Of a stretch of DNA of 59,722 bases, positions 1 to 9,000 are shown piece by piece. Below the pieces are notes generated by a model, which saw only the letters and a program-made list of their open reading frames with translations, was not told the origin of the DNA and did no database searches. The position numbers and the translations under genes were made by a program. Source of the stretch: Candidatus Binataceae bacterium (GTDB lineage: Bacteria; Desulfobacterota; Binatia; Binatales; Binataceae); assembly GCA_035500095.1 (NCBI GenBank), contig DATJXN010000134.1, positions 1 through 59,722 of the forward strand, in the 5' to 3' direction. Within the stretch, counting starts at the first letter, position 1; each line of letters opens with the position of its first letter.

Positions 1-276
1 CCGATACGTCCCTGCGTCGGACAGAAATACTGATGCGTCAGCGACTATAGTGTATTGGCCCATCGCACCATCGGTCGGCACCATATGCTCAACGTGAAAT
101 CCGGGGCCTGAAAGCACGCTCTCCGGCAAAAGTTGTGTGACATTTATAATCGGCGGCTGTTCGAACTGACCGCTGCCCTGCGCCCACAGCATTTGGGGAA
201 CGAGGAATACAAGCGCCAGCACTGCATAACCACCAAAGCATGAAGCACGGCGCGATGACGAATTACAACGGATCAT
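1..276 (-). CDS. Secreted hypothetical protein, N-terminal part (runs off the left edge)
   Basis: The minus strand is open for 92 codons from an ATG at 276 to the window edge without a stop. The product starts with a basic stretch (MIRCNSSSRRASCFGG), then a hydrophobic core (YAVLALVFLVPQM) and an Ala-Gln cleavage-like site (LWAQ-GS), so it is probably exported to the periplasm or beyond. The mature part begins with polar sequence and a GPGFHVEHMV segment; I do not recognise a family. Tandem copies of a motif shared with two other promoters lie about 165-200 bases upstream (442-472), which suggests common regulation. The C-terminal part lies outside the window, so function is unknown. Confidence 0.7.
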   Translation of the reverse strand, partial: MIRCNSSSRRASCFGGYAVLALVFLVPQMLWAQGSGQFEQPPIINVTQLLPESVLSGPGFHVEHMVPTDGAMGQYTIVADASVFLSDAGTYR

Positions 277-858
277 TTGTCCCCCGCTAGGCTCCGTGAA
301 TCAGTGAAGCTCGACTTTACATTCAAACTCCCGGGACCAGTGCTCTCTGCACACGATCTACGTTCCCCCATGGATGAATGCTGCTGACTGACAGTTCTTA
401 CCATCGGTGCCAACCTAAACATTCTTAGGAGTTTGCCGCTATTGGACTTTAGGCCAATGGTCTTTAGTCCAATCAGGAGTCTTACTTCGGCGGCCGCGAA
501 GGCTGTACTGGGTACTGTCAAATATACATCCATTCGGAAACAGGCAAGCGTCCGCAACATCAGCAGTTCGATCACGGTTGGTGCTCACCGGGGCTGCTTA
601 ACAGAGCGGCTTAGATCCCGCCGATCGCCGAGTTGGCAGCCCGGCGTCCGCCGTCGGTGCATCACTCGCGGATTCTTCGACGCAACCACAAGCGGAGGCG
701 GTCTTTGGAAGCCGTTGGGGCGCGATCGAGGTAGCGTCAGACAGGCGCGGCCATTGGCATCGCCATGAGCGCGCTTCGGCGCGACGGAATCGATGAGCGA
801 ATCCTGCTCGAAGCGATTAACTGCGCTCGCGCCGTGGAAAAAACAAACGAAGCAAATA
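277..858. other. Intergenic stretch with one regulatory-looking site
   Basis: No convincing gene is seen here on either strand; the open frames have no signal, domain or ribosome-binding site. The only structure I can point to is the tandem motif at 442-472. Confidence 0.6.
442..472. promoter_or_regulatory. Tandem quasi-palindromic operator-like motif, site A
   Basis: Two adjacent 15-base units, TGGACTTTAGGCCAA and TGGTCTTTAGTCCAA, match at 13 of 15 positions. With the preceding T, the first unit reads TTGGACTTTAGGCCAA, which is nearly its own reverse complement. The identical 16-mer recurs at 5721-5736, and a variant tandem pair lies at 2530-2559. It precedes the secreted protein gene that starts at 276 on the minus strand. 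I infer a binding site for a dimeric regulator, perhaps the FixJ-type protein encoded nearby. Confidence 0.5.
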
Positions 859-1596
859 TTAGACTTTTCGCCCCGCGCGCTGTGCGGTCGACTTAGTTAC
901 CCCTCGAGCTCCCGAGCTGTCAAAAGAAAAGGTCTTCGCATCGGTGCGGCGCGCGCCGAGCCGTTCCGCCATGCGTGCCAGTTCGGCGAGCGATCCGGCG
1001 CCCATCTTTTCCATAACCCGCGCACGATGGACTTTGACGGTTCTCTCGGTGATGCCCAGGTCCGAGGCAGCTTGTTTGTTGAGGGAGCCTTCCGCGACCA
1101 AGGCGAAAATCTGTCGCTCGCGCGGCGTCAATCTACCGTAACGCCCTTCTATAGTAGTAATTTCATCGTGCGAGGCTTTCAACCGGCGGCTCTGCTCGGC
1201 GGCACGAAGTATCGCCGCAAGCAGCGCGTCGCTGTCAACAGGCTTCTCCAGGAAGTCCACCGCTCCGCCCTTCATAGCTGTGACACCAGCCGGGACGTTG
1301 CCATGACCAGTAATGAAGACCAGCGAGAGATGAGGAGAGGTCTCTTTCAGCTCTTGCTGTAGTTTAAGGCCGTCGATACCGGGCATTCGAAGGTCGGTAA
1401 CTGCGCAGTCGACTTCTTCGCGTGCGGAATTGTTGAGAAACTCGTACGGCGATGAGAAGGTAATGGCCTCGATGCCTGCCGACCTCATCAGACGCGCAAG
1501 AGAGCGGAGCGTCCGCGCTTCGTCGTCGATAATTGCCACTTTGATCGAGGCGCGCACGAGGCCTCCGGAAGTGGCGTCATTTGCGGCTTTCTGCAT
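859..1596 (-). CDS. FixJ-family two-component response regulator (receiver + LuxR-type HTH)
   Basis: The 245-residue product has an N-terminal receiver domain (about residues 18-135) and a C-terminal LuxR/FixJ helix-turn-helix (about 150-215). The acidic pocket (D24, D25), phospho-acceptor D68 in VTDLRMPG, T96 and K118 in LEKP are all present, so phosphorylation should work. The HTH carries the usual LTPRERQIFALVAEG and ITERTVKVHRARVMEKM segments. Family members are activated by a histidine kinase and bind promoters as dimers. No kinase is adjacent; the large sensor kinase at 6-11 kb has no receiver of its own and is the best candidate partner. About 13 residues precede the usual domain start, so translation might begin slightly further in. 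Confidence 0.9.
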   Translation of the reverse strand: MQKAANDATSGGLVRASIKVAIIDDEARTLRSLARLMRSAGIEAITFSSPYEFLNNSAREEVDCAVTDLRMPGIDGLKLQQELKETSPHLSLVFITGHGNVPAGVTAMKGGAVDFLEKPVDSDALLAAILRAAEQSRRLKASHDEITTIEGRYGRLTPRERQIFALVAEGSLNKQAASDLGITERTVKVHRARVMEKMGAGSLAELARMAERLGARRTDAKTFSFDSSGARGVTKSTAQRAGRKV

Positions 1597-2039
1597 GTTC
1601 TTGCACTGGCAGCTCGATTATCAGAACCGCTCTGCGATCGGGATTGCAGAGCGCCTACATTCGGCTCCCGTGAGTCTCGACGATCATGCGCTTGCACCTT
1701 TCTGGAGACAAAGTTGATCCGCGGTCGTGCGTATCCTTCGAATGACGGTGTGGACGGAATGGTAATCCAGCCCACTTTGCGTTCTTATAGCCGAGACGCA
1801 TTTCAAAGGATAGAGTTGCGCAGCGCTTCACATGCTGTTCACAAAAAACAGTGAAAGACTCATTAAGACATTGTCGCCGTTCGCGAAAACTCTTGATCCG
1901 CGGGCTTTTACGGTCTGTTGGCTATGGGTGAGGGGCCAATAACTGCGAGGATCGTTTTGGGCCCGCTGGCGCCTGGCGTTGCCATCGGGCGGCAACTTCT
2001 ATTTGCTCTGCGCTTCCTATTCGCTGGCATCGACAGCGA
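1597..2039. other. Intergenic stretch, nothing recognised
   Basis: I see no gene, repeat or copy of the tandem motif in this stretch. Short open frames on both strands have no recognisable content. Confidence 0.5.
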
Positions 2040-2456
2040 CTAGTCTGAAACGAGTCTTCGCTCGATAGGTGCATTCGCGCAAAACTCTTGATCGCGCAAA
2101 ATGCCCGTCGCTCTTGACGACTCGGGCAGCACGGTCTCGTACGCATAGACGATCCAAGGCTTATCGGATTCGATGCTTACGTAGCAGTCCACGTCGGCGG
2201 TCATGTCTCTGCCCGTTAGCGCGACAGGAACGGAAAGAGGTACCAGATGCGCTCCATTCGACGATTCGCGCTGAGTGGAGTGCACTGCTTCCCCTGCGGC
2301 GTAGTGTTCGATTGCTCTTGCACATACGACGCTAAGGTCAAGTTCACAGCCGGTGCGTGCGGACTCGTTGGCCGGAGTCCGCGCACTGCAGCCAAGCAGC
2401 GCAAATTGAATCAGTATCTGTGCACCGAGACCCAATGTTGTTAGCGAGTTGCGCAT
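2040..2456 (-). CDS. Small putative lipoprotein
   Basis: I start at the internal ATG at 2456 because the product then opens with a lipoprotein signal: MRNSLT, a hydrophobic stretch and a lipobox LLGC with the acylated cysteine at residue 23. This gives 138 residues; an upstream in-frame start would add 20 residues without a signal-like character. The mature part has several cysteines (C38, C45 region and C92 region) and no domain I recognise. It lies head to head with the TPR gene at 2649, and the shared 190-base promoter region contains the tandem motif at 2529-2559. It is probably an envelope protein made under the same control as that neighbour. Confidence 0.6.
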   Translation of the reverse strand: MRNSLTTLGLGAQILIQFALLGCSARTPANESARTGCELDLSVVCARAIEHYAAGEAVHSTQRESSNGAHLVPLSVPVALTGRDMTADVDCYVSIESDKPWIVYAYETVLPESSRATGILRDQEFCANAPIERRLVSD

Positions 2457-2528
2457 TTCTTCACCGAGTTCGTTCTTCTCGCGAACGTTTACGAAGCACA
2501 ATATCCGCTTCTGCATCAGGTGATGAAA

Positions 2529-2559
2529 TTGGCCTTTGGTCCATAAGCCTTTGGTGCAA
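2529..2559. promoter_or_regulatory. Tandem quasi-palindromic operator-like motif, site B
   Basis: Two 15-base units, TGGCCTTTGGTCCAT and AAGCCTTTGGTGCAA, are placed end to end as in site A and match at 11 of 15 positions. The site lies between the divergent lipoprotein gene (start 2456) and TPR gene (start 2649), roughly 70-120 bases from each start, where it could control both. Confidence 0.5.
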
Positions 2560-2648
2560 TAGACTGCGACTGGACTTGAGCGAAGAATCCTCTTTCTCGA
2601 ACCCGACCGACGAGAAGACCTGATTAGGGCGCTCGCTACTCTGAGCGG

Positions 2649-3392
2649 ATGAATACAAAAGGCTCACAGCGGGTAGCTGCCACCATTGCAGTGCTGCTCA
2701 TGTGCCTCTGGCAGCCGACAGGTGTCGTTGCCAATCCAGTCGACGAATCGATCTGCGATGCCGCCGCCGATCGCTTCCTTGCAGCAGAGAACTATCCTGA
2801 AGCGATTCGTCTTCACGGGGAGTTTCTGCGGAAAAATCCGACCAATGCGCTCGCTCACTATCATTTGGGCTTTGCTGAAGGAATGGTAGGCGACAAAACA
2901 CAGGAGCTCAGAGAGTACCGGCGCGCCTCTGCGCTTGGACTCTCGCGCTGGGACTTTTTTCTGAACATGGGACTCGCCTTGCTCGATGGCGGAAACCTGG
3001 AGTCGGCGACGAACGAGTTGCGGCTGGCCGTTGGACTCAACCCGAGCCGACCCGAGCCGCACTTCAATCTAGGCCTGGTCTATGAGCGCCGCGACATGTT
3101 GACCGAAGCGGAGCAAGAGATGCGGGCGGCGCTACGCTCGGATCCTACAGAGCTGGATGCCCGAAACATGCTGGGCGTCATTTACGCTCGACAGGGAAAG
3201 ACCGCGAAAGCCTTCAGCCAATGGCATGCCATGCTTCAAGACGCACCCTACTACAGCGCGGCTCGCAAGAACCTCGCAATTCTTGAGGGGAAGCGGCCTG
3301 TCTCACTGGTGACAGGGAGACGACCAATTATTCCCGGCCGTGCAGCAATTCGACCCAAGATCGCTAGGCTGAGTGCAGCAATGCGGCTTTAG
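2649..3392 (+). CDS. Secreted tetratricopeptide-repeat (TPR) protein
   Basis: The 247-residue protein begins with a signal peptide (basic MNTKGSQR, hydrophobic ATIAVLLMCLW, cleavage near VVA-NP). At least four TPR units follow between about residues 38 and 210; typical helices are ALAHYHLGFAEGMVGD, DFFLNMGLALLDGGN, PEPHFNLGLVYERRD and LDARNMLGVIYARQGK. TPR arrays bind other proteins, so a periplasmic scaffold or chaperone role is likely, but no partner is evident. The tail after residue 212 is basic and rich in Arg and Pro. Expression may depend on the tandem motif about 90-120 bases upstream, shared with the divergent lipoprotein. Confidence 0.85.
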   Translation: MNTKGSQRVAATIAVLLMCLWQPTGVVANPVDESICDAAADRFLAAENYPEAIRLHGEFLRKNPTNALAHYHLGFAEGMVGDKTQELREYRRASALGLSRWDFFLNMGLALLDGGNLESATNELRLAVGLNPSRPEPHFNLGLVYERRDMLTEAEQEMRAALRSDPTELDARNMLGVIYARQGKTAKAFSQWHAMLQDAPYYSAARKNLAILEGKRPVSLVTGRRPIIPGRAAIRPKIARLSAAMRL

Positions 3393-3655
3393 CAGGGTAT
3401 TGATCAAAGGGTTGAATCACGAGCTTGGCTTGGTCTGGTGAGATGACGAGGTGAGTATTGAGGTTGCGGGCGGGTTTCTGCCAAGTTGGGCCGTGACAGG
3501 CGCAGCTCGCTGGCGACTCGATTCATCCGCTGGGACAGAGCTTTGCGATTCTCAGCACACCTGGCACAGAATGAGCGGCGGCGGGGTGGCTCGGCGCTCG
3601 ACCCTCGCACCACGTTTCTCCGAGGACGAAAGTCCTATGGAATCAGTGCGGTCGT

Positions 3656-4468
3656 TTGACCGGGACGCTCTGGGTCGAACACCCTTTGTATACTCAGGCC
3701 ATGTTCGCGCTAACCCGTGTGCACGAACTTGCTCCCCAGCATCCCGAATGGACACAACACGAACCGTTCAAGGCCGTTCTCACGAACGATCGTGAGGCGA
3801 TGGCCAAGTTCTCTGAATCGGATTGGGAGGTTATTCTCGCGGCCACTCACACTGGGATGACCACCGAAGCATTCCAGAAACTTGTGAAGCAATGGCTGGC
3901 AACGGCCAAGGACCCCAGGTTTCATCAGCCTTACACAGAACTCGTCTACCAGCCGATGCTTGAGGTCATGGATTTCTTGCGTGCCAACGGATTCAAGACC
4001 TACATAGTCACGGGCGGCGGCCAGGAGTTCGTTCGCGTATATAGTCAGCATGTCTACGGCGTCCCGCAAGAGCAGGTCGTGGGATCGAGTATCCTGACCA
4101 GGTACGAGTATCAGGATGGCAAACCGGTACTAATGCGGGAGCCCAAAGTATTTTTCATCGACGACAAGACAGGCAAGCCGATCGGGATCAACCTGTTTAT
4201 CGGCAAGCGGCCATATGCCGCGTTCGGCAACTCGACCGGCGATCAGCAGATGCTTGAGTGGACCCAGGCGGGGAACGGTGCGCGATTGATGATGCTGGTC
4301 TTGCATGACGATCCAGAACGCGAGTACGCGTACGGTCCCGCTGCCGGTCTGCCGGATAGCAAGGTTGGTACGTTCTCTCAGGCGCTGTACGACGAGGCCA
4401 AGTCCAAAGGCTGGACCGTCATCAGCATGAAAAAGGACTGGAAGCACATTTTTGCTTTCGAGAAGTGA
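3656..4468 (+). pseudogene. HAD-superfamily phosphatase, broken at the catalytic motif
   Basis: The readable 270 residues match the body of a periplasmic HAD family whose intact members carry FDxDGTLW before the VEHPxYTQ segment. Here the frame opens only at a TTG reading (L/M)TGTLWVEHP. The preceding FDRD is found in another frame at 3655-3666. Loss of 5 bases from a presumed tandem gggac-gggac would explain this exactly. The later motifs are intact: TYIVTGGGQEF (motif II), K around the AFGNSTGDQQML block and NSTGD (motif III). The signal peptide and N-terminal region cannot be recovered upstream. The nucleophile Asp is therefore lost, and I consider it a pseudogene unless the 5-base gap is a sequencing error. 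An arylsulfatase relic lies next to it in the opposite direction. Confidence 0.75.
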
Positions 4469-4548
4469 GGTGATGACGCCGAATAGAGGCGGGGTTATGG
4501 CCATTGAGACATTGTCGATGGAACCGCGCTTTTCAACACCCTTGATGC

Positions 4549-4709
4549 TAGATGATTTTTGCCGAACTGCCCGATGGCGTAACCCAAGGACTTGAGCAAT
4601 TCCGCGATAGTTGGGTCCTCTACCCGAAATACCGCATTGGGTTCTGGCCCGTGATGAACGCGGCGCGTCTGGCCATGCAGCTTTGCTGGCCATAGTAGTC
4701 GGTGAAGGC
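4549..4709 (-). pseudogene. Arylsulfatase relic (two out-of-frame fragments)
   Basis: Reading 4709 to 4632 gives AFTDYYGQQSCMARRAAFIT followed by GQNPMR, matching the formylglycine-site region of arylsulfatases (C-x-A-x-R core). After a gap and frame change, 4620 to 4549 gives EDPTIAELLKSLGYAIGQFG followed by KNHL, the next conserved block of the same family. The corresponding blocks of the sulfatase at 37.1 kb read FTDYYAEASCTAGR and APTIATVLKSMGYATGQFGK. About 16 residues between the blocks and everything beyond them are gone. The fragment abuts the stop codon of the receiver gene at 4711. It is non-functional and shows that a HAD-sulfatase pair once stood here. Confidence 0.8.
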
Positions 4710-4710
4710 A

Positions 4711-5166
4711 TCACACAAGAGAATCTTTCGACAGTGCCAGCGCGCAATCTATCGCCTCGAACAAGGCTTTCTCATCTATAGGCTTGAACAGCGCTGCCAC
4801 TGGATGTGACCGGTCGATCAGCCGCTTTGTTTCGGCGTCGTTACGGCCGCTGATCATGATCACCGGCAAGCCACGCTGCGATTCATTCAACACACCGATC
4901 AGTTCGACACCATTCATTTCTGGCATGTGGACGTCCACTACCATGCATGCATTGGTCTTCGGGATGTCACTAGCGAGCAAAGCGCTCGGCCGATCGAAGC
5001 TCATAACGGTGAAACCGGCGGATCGAATCAACCTGGCCGCGGCGGGTAGAAAAGATAAGTCGTCGTCCACCAGCAGGACCGTAGCCCTGGTATGCTTTGC
5101 GATCGATCCGACGGCTTTTACTCGTCGTGCCTTCGACTGTTTGGACACTGCAGCTGCGCGCTCCAA
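4711..5166 (-). CDS. Single-domain response regulator (receiver only)
   Basis: The 151-residue product is one CheY-like receiver (about residues 28-145) after a basic, Ala/Lys-rich N-terminus. The acidic residues D34-D36, phospho-acceptor D78 in VVDVHMPEMNG, S106 in MISGRN and K127 in LFKP are present. No output domain follows. Receivers of this FixJ-like sequence type without an output domain act as phosphate sinks or connector proteins. It begins at TTG (5166), 37 bases after the end of a truncated DUF2092 gene in the same direction, so both probably share the promoter carrying site C. The sensor kinase starting at 6037 is divergent from this unit and may be the phosphate donor. Confidence 0.85.
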   Translation of the reverse strand: MERAAAVSKQSKARRVKAVGSIAKHTRATVLLVDDDLSFLPAAARLIRSAGFTVMSFDRPSALLASDIPKTNACMVVDVHMPEMNGVELIGVLNESQRGLPVIMISGRNDAETKRLIDRSHPVAALFKPIDEKALFEAIDCALALSKDSLV

Positions 5167-5205
5167 CTTGCCTGCTTCGCACCGTGGACGCCGTACCTCG
5201 CCTAT

Positions 5206-5640
5206 TTATCCGCTCGCCTTCTGGTTGGTGCCGTTGTACCAGAGAGACTTGGTGCCCAGATCACTTGCATAATCGAGAGCCAGCTGGTTGGGCTTCTTTA
5301 CTGCGTAGTCTGCGGCGGCGGCAAACTGCAGCTTCAATCGGGTGGGTAGCAGCACCTGGTCAAAAGCTATCTCGGCATGCAAGGTGAACGATTTGGCTTC
5401 GGCGAGCGTCGAGCACGCGCCACGCAGGATCTTCTCGGCTTCCGGGTCCACATGAGAACTGGCCGTTTGCGGTTGCAACGCAGACGGCGGTCCCTTGCTT
5501 GTGGCAGAGGCCGGCGCGTCAACCGTGGCTTGATTCGAAGGCGCGATCACCCCATCAGCTGCGAGAGCTTTGCTATCAATCGTTATGAGTGCTGCGAGCA
5601 TCATGGAAACCAAGGCGAACGAGAACGAGTTGGTCATCAT
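5206..5640 (-). pseudogene. DUF2092-type periplasmic protein, C-terminally truncated
   Basis: The 144 residues include a signal peptide (NSFSFALVSMMLAALITI, cleavage near ALA-AD), a low-complexity linker, and the conserved start of DUF2092: DPEAEKILRGACSTLAEAKS, then FTLHAEIAFDQVL, the YAVKKPNQLALDYASD segment and LWYNG. Members of this family run on for roughly another hundred residues after W-Y-N/D-G; here the frame ends after NQKASG. The missing part is not present before the next gene at 5166, so the 3' half seems deleted. Function of the family is unknown; a lipoprotein-carrier-like fold has been suggested. The gene follows motif site C and precedes the single-domain receiver. Confidence 0.65.
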
Positions 5641-6036
5641 GTCCGCTTGCTCTCGCCATCCGAATAGGGGACTTTCTGGCGTCTCGCTGAGAACTTAGCG
5701 GGTTTGTTCGGAATTGATAGTTGGACTTTAGGCCAATGCGCCGCCCCCTTCTGGCAATTTGGACCAAAGGCCTAGGTCCGGGGTGCTAGGGCAGGCGGGA
5801 CGACACGAAATTGCAGCAGACGTGGCGTAAGACCTGTAGTTACGGTTGTGTGACAGTCAGGTTACTTATTGCCGCCTTCTAATTAATCTGCCCAAGTGAT
5901 AAGAATTGCGGCGCACTAGCGCCATTTCCCCCAGCCCATCCGTGCGAGGGAAAGCTGCGCGACGACCATAATGCCCCTTGCTGTGCGGACGCGGGAGAGC
6001 ACTGACGCTCGCTCCCACTGTCACGGAGAGAAGCTT
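5641..6036. other. Divergent promoter region
   Basis: This 396-base region separates the DUF2092/receiver unit on the minus strand from the large sensor kinase on the plus strand. It contains both half-sites of motif site C (5721-5774). Nothing else is recognised. Confidence 0.5.
5721..5774. promoter_or_regulatory. Paired operator-like motif, site C
   Basis: TTGGACTTTAGGCCAA at 5721-5736 is identical to the 16-mer in site A. A second copy, TTGGACCAAAGGCCTA at 5759-5774, is in the opposite orientation and resembles site B (reverse complement TAGGCCTTTGGTCCAA). They lie between the DUF2092/receiver unit and the sensor kinase, so this system may regulate its own signalling genes. Confidence 0.5.
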
Positions 6037-9000
6037 ATGAGCGTTGGGGGAGGATTTTCAGCCTACGCCCTGGAAAGGCTGAGCAAAGATCCGCAGTTTA
6101 TTCTATATCGCGCCCGCGAGCCCGCGAGTCGCCGACGCGTCCTCCTGTTTGCTCCCGCTTCGGAGAACCTTCCGCAACATATTCTTAAGCGCATCGAGCA
6201 TGAGTACGCACTGCGCGCTGAGCTCGACTCCGCATGGGCGGCGATGCCCATCGCTCTGGCTCACGACGGGGGGCGCACGATATTGGTGCGCAAAGACCCG
6301 GGCGGAGAACCGCTCGATCAGCTACTCGAGCGTCCGTTCGACCTAAGACAATTTCTGCGAATCGCGATCGGGTTGACAACGGCCCTAGCCGCAATGCACG
6401 AGCGGCGCATCGTGCACAGAGACATAAGACCCGCCAACATCCTGGTAAATGCAGCGTCGGGCAAGGTTTGGCTTACCGGCTTCGGCGTCGCGACCGGCCC
6501 ATTGCGCCAACCACAGGCGCCCGAGCCCTCGGCGACCGTTGGGGCCACTCTTGCCTACATGGCTCCAGAGCAAACCGGACGCATGAACCGGTCAATAGAC
6601 ACTCGCAGCGACCTCTATTCGCTCGGAGTCATTCTCTATCAAATGCTCACCGGCACTTTGCCTTTCGTTGCCTCCGACCCTCTCGAATGGGTCCATTGTC
6701 ACATCGCGCGGCAGCCGGCATCGCCGCATGAGCGAAGGAAAGAAGTTCCTGAGGCACTATCGGCCATAGTCCTGAAGCTTCTGGCCAAGAGCCCGGAGGA
6801 GCGTTACGAGACCGCGGCGGGCCTGCGAGCTGATCTCGCAAGCTGCCTGAAGGCTTTGAACGCCGTTGGACACGTTGAACCGTTCGTACTCGGCAGAGCC
6901 GACGTGTCGGATCGGTTGGCGGTCCCGGAGAAGCTCTATGGACGCGACCGAGAACGAGCGATTCTGGTCGAGGCATTCGATCGGGTTGTAGCTAGCGGTA
7001 CGCCGGAGTTCGTTTTGGTTTCAGGGTACTCTGGCATTGGCAAGTCGTCGATCGTTAACGAGCTGCAAAGGGCGATCGTGCCAACCCACGGCATTTTCGT
7101 TTCAGGCAAGCTCGACCAGTACAAGCGCGAAATCCCCTATGCAACTTTCGCGCAGGCTTTCCAAAGCCTGATTCGCCAGGTGCTCAGCTGTGCCACCGTC
7201 GAGTTCGAAATGTGGCGCGACGCACTTATAGGGGCGCTGCAGACGAATGGGCAGCTCCTGATTAATCTGGTTCCAGAGCTGGAGCTGGTAATCGGCAAGC
7301 AACGATCCGTGCCGGAACTCACTGCGCACGAGGCTGAGAACCGGTTCCATCTCCTGGTTCGAGCTTTTATTGGAGTCTTTGCGCGGCCAGATCATCCGCT
7401 CGTACTCTTTCTGGATGATCTGCAATGGCTTGATCCTGCGACACTTAAGCTTCTCGAGCACTTGATTGTGCAGGTGGAAGTCCCTCACCTATTGCTCGTT
7501 GGTGCCTACCGCGATAACGAGGTTAACGCTTCCCATCCGTTGGCGCTGATGCTGGATGCGTTACGCGGGAGCAAAGCGCGGTTGGTTAAGATCGAGCTGT
7601 CGCCGCTCTCGCTTGATGACCTTGGCCGGCTGGTCGCCGATACCGTCCATCAGGAACCTGCGCTGACAGAGTCGCTCGCGCGACTGGTGCATGAAAAGAC
7701 CGCGGGTAGTCCTTTGTTTGTGGCCCAGTTCCTGACCGCGTTGGCCGAGGAGCGCCTCCTCGAATTCGATCCGAGCATAGCGACTTGGCGATGGGACGTG
7801 GATCGCATTCGCGCCCACAGAAGCACCGACAATGTGGTCGACCTGATGCTCGGGAAGTTGAATCGACTCCCCGACAATACTCGTGAGGTCCTCAAAAAAC
7901 TGGCTTGTCTGGGAAACAGGGCGAACGCCGCCACTCTGGCTGTCGTTCAGGGGCGGTCAGAGGAAGAGACGCACTCGGGTGTGAGCGAAGCCGTGCGGCA
8001 GGGGTTCGTTATACTTTCAGGCGATTCGTACGAGTTTGTCCACGACCGCGTCCAAGAAGCCGCCTATTCGCTGATCCCTGAAGAGGACCGCGCACACGTC
8101 CATCTGCAGATTGGTCGCCTGCTCATCGCCGCGACACCGGCCGACAAAATTGCCGAGCGTATATTCAACCTCATTAACCAGCTCAATCGTGGAACCGCAC
8201 TAATCTCCGACTCGAACGAAAAATCTCGGGTAGCCGAACTTAACCTCCTCGCAGCAAGAAAGGCACGGGGCTCGACAGCTTACGCCGCGGCTTGCACCTA
8301 CACGTCTGTCGGAATGTCGCTGCTGAGTGATGAGGACCGGGATAGCGCGTACGAGCTGGCGTTCGCTCTGAGAGTACTACGCGCAGAATGTGAGTTCCTA
8401 CGCGGCAACTTCGAGGCGGCGGAAACCCTCGTTTCGCAGCTTCTCAAGAAAGCGAACTCAACAGCCAATCGGGCAACAGCTTATCGCCTCAGGATCGACC
8501 TTCACATCATGAAATCGGAGCATACCAAGGCGGTGGACAGCGCGCTCGAGTGCCTGCATGTTCTCGGTATACAGCTCTCCTCGCGCCCCGTCTGGGAACG
8601 CGTCAAGACCGAATATGAGGCGGTCTGGCGGAATCTGGGCCAGCGATCCATTGAGAGCCTGGTCGACCTGCCATCCATGACTGATCCGGCGATGCAGGCG
8701 GCCATGGGCGTGCTGTCTGTCCTCCATTCCTCAGCCTTCTCCGTCGATATCAATCTGTTCTACCTGTGCATCTGCCTCTCTGTAAATTTGAGCTTGAAGT
8801 ACGGAACAACTGATGCTTCGGCACACAGCTACGCGTATTTTGGGTTTATCCTCGGAGCGGCCTTCCATCGGTACGCTGATGGTTACCGTTTCGCAAAGCT
8901 CGGCGTTGATCTGGTAGAGCGGCACGGTTTCGTCCCCTACAAGGCGAAGGTCTACATGACCATGGCATGGGCTGCGATTTGGACCCAGCCCGTCTCGACC

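Noticed and set aside
3393-3654. Intact N-terminal half of the HAD gene in another frame
   Set aside because: Only FDRD just before the break and a lone LPSW near 3480 look related; the remainder does not read as the family's N-terminus.
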